A DNA stretch of 5,521 nt from Archaeoglobaceae archaeon (GTDB lineage Archaea; Halobacteriota; Archaeoglobi; Archaeoglobales; Archaeoglobaceae), in contig JANXDJ010000075.1 in the NCBI GenBank assembly GCA_025059545.1, forward strand, positions 1 to 5,521, given 5' to 3'. The translations under genes and the position numbers were made by a program. The notes under the pieces were generated by a model, which saw only the letters and a program-made list of their open reading frames with translations, did not search any database and was not told the DNA's origin. Shown here in pieces: positions 5,441 through 5,521 of the stretch (the stretch's first letter is position 1; every line of letters starts with the position of its first letter).

Positions 5441-5521
5441 TCAAAGCTTCCCAATCAAACTCCTCGCAATCACGATCTTCTGTGCCTCGCTCGTGCCTTC
5501 ATAGATCGTTCCAACTCTTGC
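5441..5521 (-). CDS. Acyl-CoA dehydrogenase, last 26 residues (rest outside window)
   Basis: The minus strand from base 5521 reads ARVGTIYEGTSEAQKIVIAR and then SLIGKL before TGA at 5441-5443. IYEGTSE..Q..IAR is the C-terminal signature of FAD-dependent acyl-CoA dehydrogenases. The Glu in YEGT is the catalytic base in the short- and medium-chain type (Glu376 of MCAD). Isovaleryl- and long-chain types place their base elsewhere and lack this Glu, so those are less likely. The enzyme would introduce the 2,3-double bond in an acyl-CoA and pass electrons to an ETF-like acceptor. It lies 80 nt upstream of the mutase on the same strand. It is either the preceding gene of the same operon or the end of a separate beta-oxidation unit, and it fits a pathway feeding on the mutase's acyl-CoA products or substrates. 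Confidence 0.88.
   Translation of the reverse strand, partial: ARVGTIYEGTSEAQKIVIARSLIGKL

Overview
The window looks like a stretch of a thermophilic euryarchaeal chromosome, most like Archaeoglobales. This rests on AT-rich sequence with many AGA/AGG arginine and ATA isoleucine codons, Lys/Glu/Ile-rich proteins, a split B12-dependent mutase with separate large and small subunits, a GGTG-type ribosome binding site, and TATA-like promoter sequence. The genus is inference and cannot be fixed from the sequence alone.

Layout. On the plus strand at the left edge is the 3' end of a beta-CASP metallo-beta-lactamase nuclease gene (1-477), followed by a doubtful small ORF (486-608). A convergent gap follows. 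The rest is on the minus strand and reads right to left: the last codons of an acyl-CoA dehydrogenase (5441-5521), an 80-nt gap with promoter-like sequence, then a tight five-gene operon. Its genes are the B12-dependent acyl-CoA mutase large subunit (3672-5360), the B12-binding small subunit (3246-3662), the MeaB-type G-protein chaperone (2263-3249), an alpha-methylacyl-CoA racemase-type family III CoA protein (1256-2239), and an unrecognised Rossmann-fold protein with clustered cysteines (642-1250). Small subunit and chaperone overlap by ATGA, and the other junctions are 5 to 23 nt.

How they fit together. Automated annotation would probably call the mutase methylmalonyl-CoA mutase. However, the two substrate-pocket positions that distinguish methylmalonyl-CoA mutase (Tyr89 and Arg207, Propionibacterium numbering) from isobutyryl-CoA mutase (Phe and Gln) read Phe and Gln here. 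The large subunit is therefore better called isobutyryl-CoA mutase-like, acting on a substrate without a second carboxylate. No methylmalonyl-CoA epimerase is present. Instead the operon carries a racemase-like protein with the His/Asp/Glu set of alpha-methylacyl-CoA racemase, and an acyl-CoA dehydrogenase with the YEGT catalytic glutamate lies just upstream. The inferred job is to interconvert straight-chain and 2-methyl-branched acyl-CoAs, correct their stereochemistry, and feed them into beta-oxidation.

A second oddity is a nearly perfect 22/23-nt direct repeat. One copy forms the 3' end of the large-subunit gene just before the small-subunit start; the other lies just before the large-subunit start.
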